Assembly: GCA_963678705.1 (NCBI GenBank)
Contig: OY783204.1
Coordinates: 26,236,759 to 26,300,758, forward strand
Direction of reading: 5' to 3'
Length of the DNA stretch: 64,000 nucleotides
Source: Panorpa germanica
Taxonomy: Eukaryota; Arthropoda; Insecta; Mecoptera; Panorpidae
Shown: positions 19,491-31,859 of the stretch, piece by piece
Layout of the letters: every line of letters starts with the position of its first letter
Position numbering within the stretch: the first letter of the stretch is position 1
The notes under the pieces: generated by a model
Told to the model about the DNA's origin: nothing
Databases searched by the model: none
The model's input: only the letters and a program-made list of their open reading frames with translations
Position numbers and translations under genes: made by a program

Positions 19491-22400
19491 ATGGACTTGT
19501 ATGTATATTTATATTTTAGGTTAATAGTTAAATGTATTTATATTGCTAGAAATACAGTAAATTTAATAATATTTATAAGCATATTCATGTCATATTTTGC
19601 AGTTCTTTATAATATAAAAATGCACATGTTTTTTTTCTTCTTTTATATTAGTTAAATACAATACGTAATATTAATTATGACATTAGGGAGGCCAATAATT
19701 TATAGCCATTGTTTATGTGAATGTCAAATGTATAATAATTTAATAGAATATTCGTAACAGTAACCATTGCGTGCAGTTTTTTTAAAATCTTTGTTGTATA
19801 TAAGATTTGCTTTCTTTATTAATGCAATTTGCAATTGGCGCTTCACTATATTTTATAGGGTTATTATTTGAAATTAAAAGCTACTTTTGTACCCTGTTGT
19901 AACATACTTTATTTGCTATTCTTTAAAGAAATAACTAAATTGATTTTTATCTTCTTTTAAGCTTAAACCTAAATAAAGCTGAGAAAATCATCCATTTCGA
20001 AGAACTGAAGGAAATTAGAAACAACCGTTTAAAAAAGAATGAGAAATTGGAATCAGAAGAAAAGCATATAAATTCTGACACAGATTCTAATCTGAATAAC
20101 TATAATGAAGAAGATATTAATAAAAAGAAAAGAAAACGTCGTCGAAAATTGCCGAAAAATAAATATATAGAGGAATTTGCATCTGAAAGCGATTTATCAG
20201 AATCAGATGAAGAAATTACAGAGGAGTTTAGTGAGGATCTTGTTCAAGAGTCAGAAGTATCTGAACTTATGTCTATGAATTTAGAATTATCCGATTATGA
20301 ATCGGAAACACAAGTTTTTACACAAGATATTGAAATAGTTGAAAATCATGATAGAGTTACAAGATCTATGGTAAACAATATTAATGAAATTTCAATGAAT
20401 TCGGATTCACAGACGACCATCTCGAATGACGAATGGAAAACGTCTGAGATAAGTACAACTATGTTAACAGAGCATTCTTATTCACAAAACAGTTCTGTTG
20501 TCTGCAAAATACGAAAATCTATTACAATTTTGTCTTCCAGTCATTCGAACAGTATAGAATTCGAGCATTGTTATTCACAAACTACTTGTAAGGAATATAA
20601 TAAGGACATTAATACGGACAATATGGAATTGAATACAGAAAATCTACATAACCCATTTACACTTTCAATGGAAAGCAATAACATTTCTGAAATAACAGGT
20701 ATTTATAAATCAAGTAAGGATGTACACAATTTCATAGCAATAACAACATCTGATACCAATTTTTAATTCCAGGAGAATCTCAGTATCGTGTTGATGTCAA
20801 TTCTCCAGAGCTAATTAATTTAAAAGACCATATTCCCAATTTACATAAGGAAGACGATGTTGTAAAGAGTACAACTTTACCTTATGAACTAAGAAATAAA
20901 GATTCACATAATATAGAAGTATTAGAAACACAAGAAGAAGTATGTTCTACTAGCATCGATACAGATGACCAACATTCTGACCCCGAAGAATTTAATGTTT
21001 CAACGAATTCATGTAAGCTAATTCAACTTCAGAATAATGAAGAATTGAAAAAATCGGAAATATTGAATGATATAGAGGGTGTGCCAACAATTGCCACAAA
21101 TGATTTGAGCTCTGAACCATTTGATGAATCGTCTCAAAACTCGAATATACCGGAATTAAACATCCAACAACGAAATGAAGGATTCGACATTATTACAAAA
21201 TATTTTAACTCTTTAGATTGCTTAGCAAGATTTGCACATCACAAGCGGAATGATTTTAAGTATCATAATAGAGAAATAAGAAATGTAAAGCATCTTAACA
21301 AATTATCTTTAAATACATTAGCTTTTATTGATTTTATGAAAGATAAAATGTGTGAAGTTCGTGAAAATCTTGCATCAAATCTGAGTACGTACTTTGAAAA
21401 CAATAATTTAAAAATGTCTGAAGAATTATCTAAAAATATAAATAAAAATAAAGACAAATATCCCAAGACAAATATTGATAAAACTGAACGAAATAATGTT
21501 AATGATAACAATAATAAGGAATCTACTTCTTTTAAAGATAGCGTTAATGTAGATGACTATGCCTGTCTGGTTGATGATAAAGAAAAAAATTCTTCTAAAG
21601 ATGAAGTTGATAAAGAAAACAATGATGATGTTCACAGCAACAGTGATGATTCTCTTTCCAGTAAAAGTGAAATTATTGGAAACGACAATGTAGTAGATAG
21701 CAGTAAAAGTAACGATGTCGATGATAGTGATAGCAAGGAAACCCTTTCTAAAAATGAAGTTACGGAAAATGATAGTATATTTGATAAAACTGAAAAAATT
21801 ACTACTTATGATACCGACAGTAAAAAATCATGTACAAGTGAAGATGCAGTTATTGTAAATGATAATGTGGCCGACGACCAAGAAAGTAGAAATGATGTTG
21901 ACAATATCACTAACAGTTTGCCTATTACTGAATGTGACTTGGAAAATGACTATACGAAATTACATTTAGAAATTCCAATAAAAAATGAAAATGATTCTGA
22001 TATGGAAGTAGAAAAAGATGATAATCAACTAGAAGCAAAAATAAAACCCTGTTCGGTGGAAATTGAATTTAATAATGATATGAATACATTACTAAGATTG
22101 AATGAAGGTAATGATGTTGACAATGAGCTTTTAAGAAAACGTCTTTTAAACAATTCTTCAAGTGATAGTGATAGTGATGAAGAAATTAAGTTTGAAGTTT
22201 GTGATAAGTCAAGTATATCAACTATTAAAAGCAACTCTAATGTTAGTTACAAAGAAGTCAATAAAGAAGATGATCGCATCTCCATACATTCTGATATTTC
22301 AACAGTATCAGTTGCAACAAGTACAAGTATTGATGAAGTTGAGAAAGATATAGCCATAGAAGATTATAAATTAAAAGATAATCCATTTGTAAAGTTAATA

Positions 22401-25400
22401 AAAACTGATTTAGAAAGGATGATGCGGTTTCTAAAGGATTCTCAAAATATATCGCAGGAGTTAGAAATAAAACGGTTAGTAAAACATATTTTATTTGTCT
22501 TTTATTAATACTAGGTATATATATATATTTTATAATTTTTTGTAATAAATAAATATTTTTTTGTAAACATAAATGTTTTAGATTAACCGATTTAAGTAAC
22601 TTAAAAAGAGTATTCCAATCACATAATCACAGCAGTAGTGAATCAGATGAACCAATACCAAAGAAACGTAGAAAGATTTTTAAACCGTTATTATCAGACG
22701 AAGAAACCGAAATGAGTGAATTATCAAGTGCGGAAGAGTTTGAAAACAAATCTAGTACTGAGGATATAGCTCAAGAAGAACTTGCGCCAGAAAATCATAA
22801 TGATTTTATAAAAAATATACTCTGTGATGATGAGGATACTGAATCGATGGGCAGTAGTTCTGTTTCCCATAGTTCTTCAGAAACTCAAATAGTAACAACT
22901 CATCCTAATAATCCAATAAAACCTCACGATAAAGACACTAAAGGAAATGAAAACACTGATAGTGATGCTGATAGTCTTTCAGATTCTGGTGAAAGTAATA
23001 ATTGGAGAAATGATCCGTTGTTAACTCAAAAATTAACTACCGATGATAAAGTTGATCAATCTAAAAAGAATAAAACAACGGAATCTAAAATCGATGACAA
23101 GGAGGAAGATAGTAGTGCTGAAGAAGCTAAATCTGCTAAAACAAAAACTACATCAAGTGCTAGCAGTAACAGTGAAAGTTCATCAGATATGGATAAGTAA
23201 GTCCGAAATATCACACATTTAATACAATATCATTCTTATAATTAATTTACATGTTTTCGAATTCACAGAAAGACAACAATAGAATATTTTTTTAAAAAAC
23301 AAAAAAAATTAAGAAAAAAACGAAAACTTCTTTTGTCCCCTGTTGTAATTGATGATTCTGATTCTGATTCTGATATTTCTAATGATAATGAAGAAAATGA
23401 TGATATTCAAGCGAAGGGTAGAAGGAACATTAGAGAGGTATGAACTATTTTCTTTATAAATAACATGTTATTTAAATATAATATCTAGAAGTATGTTACT
23501 AAATTGAACAAATTGATATGCAATCGTTTGTGTAGGTGATTAGTGATGAACAGCTTGAGGAAAAAACGAAACAAGCTAAGAAAGAGGAAGACGAACGTAT
23601 TAAGAGACTTACACAAAAATATTCGATAATGAGTCAATTATCCAGTCAACAATATTCATTGTCTGATGAAGTAGATGAAAATAGTCTTGTTCTGGACTTA
23701 GATCCAGTAACAAAAAAAAATTTAGTTATTGTTCACCCCTTGTTATCGGCCAAATTGAAGGAACATCAAAGAGAAGGAGTTCGATTCATGTGGGATAATT
23801 GTTATGAAAGTTTGGAAAAAGTGAAAAATGACTCTCACGGAAAGCATAGAGGGTGTATATTAGCCCACTGCATGGGACTGGGAAAAACATTACAGGTTGG
23901 AATAATATACGAGTATATAAAATATATAGCAAATTTCATTTCATTTTTTGATGATTTGTGATGAAAATACTTTTATAAATTATTTTTATAGTATTTAATT
24001 TTCTTTCTTTATATGTTTATTTAAAATAATTAATTCATATGTATTTCTAATGTCTTTTATTTTCTTAAGGTAATTGCATTGGTGCATACTTTAATATCTC
24101 ATAAGGAGTGTAAAACCAAAAAGGTATTAGTTGTATGCCCACTATCAACTGTTCTTAATTGGGAGGAAGAAATACGCAGATGGTTAAAACCCGTTGAAAA
24201 AAAGTATAAAATACCAGTTTTTGTTATACCTAAGTAAGTGATACTTGAAGACACATAATGCATATTTTACAGGAATAAATGTATATATATAAATTATTTT
24301 TATTTCAGGCAAAGAAGCGAACGTCGCATTGTATTGAGTTCCTGGGTAAATGGAGGTGGAATATTGTTAATAAGTTATACTAAGTTCAGAGTTATTATTA
24401 ATACTGCTGAAGAGCAGCAAAATTGTGAAACTTTACAAGCATTACTCGATCCAGGTTAGAATATGTGTGTATTAAGATAAATTAATACGTTTGTACACTA
24501 TTTAAAAAATATCTTTTTTCTTATTTTGAATTAGGACCAGACCTACTTATTTGTGATGAAGGACATAAAATTAAAAATGCTTCAACTGGTGTATCAAAGG
24601 CTTTATCAAAAATTTTAACCAAAAGGAGAATTTTACTCACTGGAACACCCATGCAAAATCATTTACAAGAATGTGAGTCTAATGAATATTTGCAAAGTTG
24701 ATTCTAGTTGCGTATGCATGATGTATAATTTGTTTAATATTTTTATTTTAGATTACTGTATGGTCCACTTTGTTAAACCTCATTTATTAGGTAACCTTAA
24801 AGAGTTTAAAAATAGGTTTGCAAATCCGATTGCAAATGGTCTTTACAAAGATTCATCTAAACAGGATATTATGTGTATGAAACATCGATCACATGTTCTG
24901 CATAAAATACTTAAAGGAACTGTGCAGGTAAATAAATGCTTACAAACATTATTAACTAATAACTTTTATAGCAATTATACAAATATCCTAATTGCAGAGA
25001 AAAGAGCAGTCCATTTTAAAGCCATATTTGCCACCAAAATATGAATATGTCGTATTTCTGGGAATGAGTGCTCTTCAAGAGACAATGTACAAGTATTATT
25101 TAACAAACTATGCTCAAAAATTAGACGAATGTTATGGGGAGAACAATGATAAAAAGAAAAAAATTGGAGTAAATCTATTATCGGATCATGCTAGAATGAA
25201 GATGATTTGGACACATCCGAATGCTGTTGTAAAACAATTAAATTATTATATTAAAGAAAAACAAAAGGTAATCATATTTGTTATCTGTAAATAGTCTTTT
25301 CCAAATACAGAGCACAATGCGGCTTTTGCGATACAATGTGAGATAGATATAATATATAGATTTGCTTGTAATTTAATTGTTAAATAAACTTTTCTTTTTT

Positions 25401-27829
25401 TTTTTAGAAAAATAGAAAGAAGACTAGAAAATTAAAACAAAATAAATTTGATGATGATGATTTTGAAGGGAATCAATCAGAAGCAGGTATTTTAGTATTA
25501 CTTTATCATTAAAAAATGTATATAGTCACTCTTATAATTTTACGATAATCTTTTCAGATGATGAACCATCACTTGCGTGGAATGGAGTAGCAGCTAAACA
25601 TGTTTCACCTGCTGATTGGTGGAAAAGTATCGTTTCAGAATCAGAGCTGAAGAAATTTGATAGTAGTAGCAAAGCTATTATATTATTAGATATTTTAAGT
25701 CAATGTCAAAAAACTGAAGAAAAAGTGTAAGCATTGTTATAGTTTTCTTTCATAATTAACAATTAACACAATTCGATTGAATCTGTTTAAATTTCATATT
25801 TTTAGTCTTGTATTTTCAACTGCAATAAATGTTTTAAATACTTTGGAAGATATGCTAAAAGATATTAGTAACGATTCTGATAATGGCACTTGGATTAAAG
25901 GAAAAGACTATTTCCGTTTGGATGGTTCTGTCGAAAGCCGTCAGCGGTTCGCAGATTGTGCTACTTTCAACGATCCAGATAATTTAAGAGCTAGGTAAAG
26001 GAAAATTGTATAAATGAATATTTACAGATATTTTATTGCAATACTTCATTTTATAAACATTTTTTTAAGATTGTATTTGGTTTCTACAAAAGCTGGTGGA
26101 TTGGGTATTAATATGATAGGAGCCAGTCGTGTAGTTATACTTGATACGTCTTGGAATCCAGCAGATGAACAACAAAGTATATTTAGAGCTTATCGACTTG
26201 GACAGAAAAAGACAGTTTATGTGTACAGATTATTATCACAGGTACTGTTTTAATATTTTTTTAATTTTGGTATTGCATTGCATATTCCATTTTACATAAT
26301 TTGTATCTTTTTAAAGGGAACCATGGAGGAGAAAATATATAACCGTTCTGTTACAAAACAAGCAGTCTCGTGCAGAGTTGTTGATGAACAACAAATAGAC
26401 AGACACTTTAGTATGGAGGAATACAGAAACTTATATATGTAAGAAGATATTTGAAAATATTAATTTGAAGTTACTCATATTGTTCAATGTATTCAGTAGG
26501 GGTATAGAACATATGTTGCGAATAAGTCGAACATAAAAGGAGGCTGTTTTGTATCTTGGTGTATTGAAATTGAAATGTGTTGAACGATATTGTTTTAAAA
26601 GGTTTTATATATTTAAATTGTTGATTAAATTATAAAATATTTCTATTTTAGTTTTGAACCGCCAACAGTCCGGCATGCTATTCAAAAACCACCTCCTGCC
26701 GACCCGATACTTTGTAACTTAATCAATAATCATTCGTTTCTGTATGATTTTCATGAACATGATTCTTTGTTACAAAATATAGAAGCCGAAGAATTAAATG
26801 CAATTGAGTGTGCAAAAGCATGGGATGATTTTCTTCTGTTGAAAACACGTTAGTATTATTATAATTATTGTTTTAGCAACAGTGAATATTATAATCATCT
26901 GTTTCTTTATTCATCTTTTTTTTAGCTCGTCCAACTCCTCTTTTTAGAAATCCTCTTGAAGAGAATGCAGATCACAACGAACATATAAATCATGAAGATT
27001 ATTTAGATACTGTAAGGAAATTTAATGTTATTTAATAGCTTCTAATATTTTTATATATAACAGAAAGATTAATTCCTTAATTTCTTACAGGAGGTGCGAG
27101 AAGCTAACTCAAATATGTAAGTAGCAATATTATCAATGTTATTTGTAATTAGGCAAACATAAACTAAGATTTAACGAGTCAAATTTTATATCGCATTAAA
27201 TCCTTTAATATTTTTTTGTTTTCATTTAGCCTTATTCAGACTTACGTTTCAATAAAGATTCAAAATATCAAATAAACAGGAAATCTTGACTACTTTTCAG
27301 GATGTATCGACCAGCGTTCAGTTTGCCTTCAACAAGTACTGCGGTTACTGGAGTAAACGGCAGTTATACGAAGATCAGCAAAGTCACGTCAGCAAATGAG
27401 TTTCAGAAATCTCTTCAAAATAGATTTAGTTCTTTAAATGGACAACTAAATGATAAAAATATGAAAATTGCACCTGTTGCTGTTATTGCTCCTCTTGCAA
27501 ATATAAAGCAAGCTCCTAGTTTATCAGAAAAATATATCCAACCAAGACCGAGTATTTCAATGACCCAAATTGTAAAGGCAATTAATTCAAAAATGCCTGT
27601 TGAAAGAACATCTAACTTTACAACTCCAGGTGTCATAAAATTAGAAAACTCTAATTTAATGGTTAATAAATCTAAATCGGAAAACTCGGTATATTTTAAT
27701 AAAAGTCGATTGAAACGAGTAATGACGCCACAAGGAATAATAGATTTAACAATTTCTCCTAAAAAGTATAAAGGAAATACCATAAATAATGTCAGTGATG
27801 AGGATGATGATGTTATTAGATTGGAATAG
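19491..27829 (+). CDS. ATRX: ATRX/XNP SNF2-family chromatin remodeller, about 2017 aa, 20 coding exons
   Basis: Exons are 19491-19498, 19962-20698, 20773-22474, 22582-23196, 23269-23437, 23536-23895, 24070-24233, 24309-24454, 24535-24672, 24752-24927, 24998-25267, 25408-25486, 25558-25726, 25806-25994, 26070-26241, 26317-26438, 26652-26848, 26926-27011, 27091-27116 and 27301-27829. Phases close throughout. Residues 1-1080 are a low-complexity Asp/Glu/Ser/Asn region with Lys/Arg patches. The helicase follows: [13 protein letters not shown], Walker A HCMGLGKT (1188-1195), DEGH (1308-1311), LTGTPMQN (1335-1342), FRLDGS, GLGIN and [12 protein letters not shown] (1675-1686). No cysteine-rich ADD finger is visible, as in Drosophila XNP. 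The DNA-dependent ATPase remodels heterochromatin. The 8-nt first coding exon is inferred from Kozak context and phase. Poly(A) signal at 27916-27921. Confidence 0.93.
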
Positions 27830-28646
27830 GTTGTTAATTTTCCAAATGCTTACAAATGATACATCTTTAACCCATAGGAAAAAAATTTATTTATTAGCTG
27901 TATTAGATATAGAACAATAAATTTATATGAAACATGATTCTTCCCATTCGTCCAACATTTTCTTTTCATGTATTACACTACACTCATTTTAACAATTGTT
28001 AGCTGTTTGTTTAATATTTTGGATTTCACTGTATAATTAAAATTATATTACATTGTATAATAATACTTATTATTATTATATAATATATATGTATTTAATG
28101 CACGTACGTACGTACTATGAACATCGTGGAGATATTCATATATATAATAATGAAATTAAATTATATTTATACATATAATAATATGTATCCTTAACCAATT
28201 TAAGATCAGTTATATTTTTCAAATATTTATACTTTTATAAGTCACGTTTAATATAAATATTAATTTCAATAAAACCAAATAATGAAATGAATATTTATGT
28301 ATTTTTTTTCGTAAAAGTTTTTTGAGTATGGTAATGTGCAAAAGGGTAGATTTGTTTTTTAAAAACTACTAATACAGGTCACAAAATGTTGTATATTTGG
28401 TAAAATAGTTTGCGTAATAGGTAACTTTTGTAATGTTGGAAACACTTTAGATACGCCGTTTTTAGCGGGGCAGAACTAAGACGAAAAAAGGAGTTATTCT
28501 CGAATGTAGAACTAATTATAAAACAACATATATATATATATATATAGTGTTAATTAAGTAAATGAACATATCTTTATATTTGAACACAAAAATAGTTTTT
28601 ATTAAATAATTTACATATTTATACAAAGTTCATTCTGGGGAAAATA
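27830..28646. other. Intergenic stretch between ATRX and CP1
   Basis: It holds the ATRX 3' untranslated region, a short ACGT repeat (28101-28115), a copy of dispersed repeat C, a (TA)n tract (about 28527-28546) and the 3' end of the convergent CP1 gene. Confidence 0.6.
28310..28480 (+). repeat. Dispersed repeat family C, copy 3
   Basis: It matches copy 1 in order: GAGTATGGTAATGTGCAAAA, GTCACAAAATG, GTAAAATAGTTTGCGTAATA, GGTAACTTTTG and TTAGCGGGGC. Confidence 0.5.
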
Positions 28647-29432
28647 TTAATGGTAATAGTGGGATTTAGCTTGCGCATGAGCTTGAAAATGTTGAGCTTT
28701 TGCAATGGCAATTGCATGAGTATCTTGTCCTGGAGCCAAATATTCCCCTTGTCCAAATCCGCTATCATATTGATTTCCATATCCATGGGAATGGATATTC
28801 CTTGAAGCTTCCAATGCAAGACGGGATTTAGCTTCAGCGTGGGCTGCAAAGTGTTGAGCTTTAGCTACAGCTACTTCGTGTGTGTCTTGTACTGGAGCCA
28901 AACCATGACCGGCATAACCACCAGAATATCCAAAAGAATTATGTCCTCCGTAGTGTTCGGCACCGGCTACATGAATAGGAATAGCGTGTCCTTCGTGCTT
29001 TTCGATACTTACGTGAGAAGTAGCTCCATGACCTCCAAGGCTTCCAGAAGAACCGTGGTAGCTGTTTCCACCGTAGCTTCCTGCACCGCTGATTGAAATA
29101 GGAATAGATGCTCCATGACCTCCATAAGTACCAGAAGATCCGTGATAATTTTGTCCATATCCTCCACTTGTTAAAGGAATTGCATGTCCTTCATGTTTGT
29201 CTATATGAACATGGGAAACTGCGCCTTCAGAATGTCCACCATATGAAGAAGAATGCTCAGCAGCTGCGTTGCGGATCTTCGCTTCTTCAACAGCTGCAAA
29301 GTGTTGAGCTTTAGCTAGTGCAACTTCATTGGTATCACCAACTTGTTGAGGAAGACCATGACCGTAATTTGAGTATCCTGGATACGCCGCTGCAGAAACA
29401 ATTAATAAAGATGCTACCAAAATTAACTTCAT
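28647..29432 (-). CDS. CP1: secreted cuticle protein with 18-residue motifs, 261 aa
   Basis: The start at 29432 (MKLILVAS) is chosen because it opens a 16-residue signal peptide ending AAA before YPGY; the frame also runs 25 codons further upstream, past the TATA box. The mature protein is Gly/His/Ser/Tyr-rich with three 18-residue-type motifs (DTNEVALAKAQHFAA, DTHEVAVAKAQHFAAHA, DTHAIAIAKAQHFQAHA). Between them are repeats of KHEGHAIP and GSSGxxGGHGA. There is no chitin-binding Rebers-Riddiford consensus. The 18-residue-motif proteins are structural proteins of insect cuticle. The gene is intronless and is the divergent member of the cluster: its leader lacks the element shared by CP2-CP6. 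Confidence 0.88.
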   Translation of the reverse strand: MKLILVASLLIVSAAAYPGYSNYGHGLPQQVGDTNEVALAKAQHFAAVEEAKIRNAAAEHSSSYGGHSEGAVSHVHIDKHEGHAIPLTSGGYGQNYHGSSGTYGGHGASIPISISGAGSYGGNSYHGSSGSLGGHGATSHVSIEKHEGHAIPIHVAGAEHYGGHNSFGYSGGYAGHGLAPVQDTHEVAVAKAQHFAAHAEAKSRLALEASRNIHSHGYGNQYDSGFGQGEYLAPGQDTHAIAIAKAQHFQAHAQAKSHYYH

Positions 29433-29493
29433 CTTGAAACCTTCTTTACTGAGGAATAGTGAATGAATGTGCTTCTCTAATTGACATCCGTAG

Positions 29494-29501
29494 TTTTTAT
29501 A
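29494..29501 (-). promoter_or_regulatory. CP1 TATA box
   Basis: TATAAAAA on the minus strand lies about 60 bp upstream of the start codon, in the GTATAAAAAC context usual for insect cuticle genes. No paired AGGTC half-sites were seen. Confidence 0.6.
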
Positions 29502-29849
29502 CTGCATCCTCTACACATTCTTTTGAAATAATTTAAAAGTATTTTACAATCTTTATTTTGGTGAATAAAGCCTTTGTTTCATTCTTATTTCATGTGATTT
29601 CGTGTTATTAACATATAAAGTGGACAGGGGCGAATTAGGTAACTAAATGTTTCTTTTACAGGGTTCTCATGAAATTATGAACTGTGAAATCATTAACTGC
29701 TGCCCATTTTCTTTTTGAATTCTATTACAATTTCTATAATCTTATTTTATATCCAATCAATAATTTTTTTTGATTTTTTTCTTAGCTCTTATTCCACAAA
29801 TTGTAAGAAAGTACCCCTTCAAACTTTTCAGCATAGAGCTTTATTCACA

Positions 29850-30303
29850 GTTTTGTATGACGTGAAATGCATTTTTACGTCAGCTATTTGTTGAATAGTG
29901 CTGTGGTAATGTTTTGTAGCCGGTGGTAGTCGAAATAATCAAGTCAAGTCAAAGAATAATAAGTTTTTATGTTATTTAACCCTGCTAAGGCAGACATAAT
30001 ATTGAAATTTTATTGTTCCTTGAAATAGCTGTAAATAATATTTGATATTTTGATATATCAAATCATTTAGCAAAGATTTATGAGCTGTAAGGTTGGCAGC
30101 GGTTGTGATGTCACATGTATTTGGAATGTTTACAACGTTGAATCCCTTTAATAATTAAAGAGACAAAATGACTTTTTTAATTGTTAATATATCTTAACGT
30201 ATAAGGAGTTATTAAAAAATAATTGAACATTTGAGGTTCTAGTAACCCACTTTATCAATATATAGTACAGTTTTATAGAAATTAAAATAAAGGACACAAG
30301 CCC
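29850..30303 (+). mobile_element. Element B, copy 1 (left end missing)
   Basis: It ends at GGACACAAGCCC (30292-30303), the complement of the terminal sequence of copy 3. It shares the body TGACGTGAAATGCATT, GTAATGTTTTGTAG, TCAAGTCAAGTCAAAGAAT, GAGCTGTAAGGTTGGCAG and CCTTTAATAATTAAAGAG with copies at 36616-37121 (inverted) and 43432-43950. No coding capacity; a MITE-like element. Confidence 0.7.
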
Positions 30304-31160
30304 ATTTTTGAATCTGAGTTAATGTGGTTGACTGCATTAAGGGGTTAATTTGAATGCTGTGGAAGAAGTTTGCACCCTCGCTTAATTCAAATTAAGTATC
30401 TTTTAAATTTATTATTTGAGCCGTTTAAATACTCCAGTTCGTCACTGCAAATAATTAAATGGATTAATTACTGAAGCATGTCCGATGCTCGAGTTAATGA
30501 ACACTTTCATATTTCTTAAACGATGTTCTTATTGTACAATGTGCAATACACAATGCTGAAGACAACTAGATTACCACTGCGGCTCGCATTATGTAAGCCA
30601 TGTTACGTACGTAATATGGTAATGAAGTGATTTCATTAATACGTATGTTCATACCAGAACTCATGGTGCATGGACTTGTGGAGGTCGACCAAGTTTTTAT
30701 TTAAGTCGTTCGTTCTATTTCTTGTACCAGTAGGTGTACCATAGTTGTCATAAACTTTTGACATAACAACAATTACAAAAAAATATAATTAATTTACATA
30801 ATATTAGATTTTTTAATATTTCCTTGTTTCATTTGTATCTTTGTTCGGATTTGAATTAGAAGAGTTAAGAAATATTGAATATAAAATTGCCTTATATCTG
30901 TTCTGGTTTTCGAATATATTGGAATATATTTTAAATCGTTATAAAAATTCTAAATTTTTCTCATAAACGGAGTACCGCTATGATTCGATAGAGGGCTTAA
31001 TTTCTTACAATTTGTGCATACAACCTGTTTTGTACACCGTTGTAAAGTAGAGCACTTCATTGAAAATAAGTAATGATTCAAAACAGTGAATCCCTATGGT
31101 TTTTGATGACATTTAACAGCGAGTATAAGCGCTTACTATTTTGCCCAGTTTTCGTAAACC
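30304..31160. other. AT-rich spacer
   Basis: I see no gene. It contains short inverted runs such as TACGTACGTAA near 30606 but no structure I can support. Confidence 0.5.
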
Positions 31161-31164
31161 CATT

Positions 31165-31580
31165 AACAGATGCGGCCTTAGGGGGTGGCAAGCAGGGCAA
31201 CCGCCTGGGGACTCGCATTCTCGCGCAACAACCCAAGTAGAAAAATTAATTACTATATATGTATTTGAATCTCGCGCCTCGCTCTTTAGAAATCCCACTT
31301 GAATCACTGCGTCTTCTTTTAAGGCATTCATGTACCTTAGTTTATCATCATTAATATTTGTCATCTTTGTGCTAACTTCTTTGTGTTAACTTCTTTTTAT
31401 TTTGAAATTTTATTTTTCGTCAATTATCATTAAAAATACTTACTCACAATTTACATAAATTAATTTTTTTGGGGCGGAAATATTATTTTTTTGGCTGCGA
31501 AAATATTTTTTTTTTCAGGGGCCGCGCAAAGATCTGCTGCCCGGGGCCTCGCAATGGCTAAAGCCGCCCCTGCCCATTAT
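31165..31580. mobile_element. GC-rich-ended transposon remnant, hAT-like in appearance
   Basis: An AT-rich body is flanked by unusually GC-rich ends: TGCGGCCTTAGGGGGTGG with CAAGCAGGGCAACCGCC at left, and GGGGCCGCGCAAAGATCTGC with GCAATGGCTAAAGCCGCCCC at right. The complement of the right end resembles the left (GGGGCGGCTTTAG). Such ends recall hAT elements with ZMYM1-like transposases (recall, not verified). No transposase remains. Confidence 0.4.
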
Positions 31581-31597
31581 ATAGAATTATATAATAT

Positions 31598-31630
31598 ACT
31601 AGCTCTTCGCCCCATTGCCTAGCAATGGGT
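31598..31630 (-). mobile_element. Helitron-like 3' terminus
   Basis: Read on the minus strand it is CCCATTGC, a 3-nt loop, GCAATGGG (perfect 8-bp hairpin), then 8 nt and CTAG followed by T. A hairpin 8-12 nt before a CTRR terminus inserted before T is the canonical Helitron/Helentron 3' end. The rest of the element would extend to the right, that is, into the satellite. Confidence 0.55.
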
Positions 31631-31859
31631 GTATATTATACGTTTGTTATAGAAATCTTATTTCTTATTTGTCTAATTTTTAATAGAGAAATATCCGCTA
31701 CACGTTAAATTGATAAACTAATGTTCTGGCTTTTTGTAATCTTTCCTATATTTATAGGCTTTTTCCTAAAATAAGAGTTTATTTGTTTTTCATGGTTTGA
31801 TGCAACTGCTTTATTACACTTTAAACATCAATGCTTTTTAGGTTTCTATGCGACCTTTT

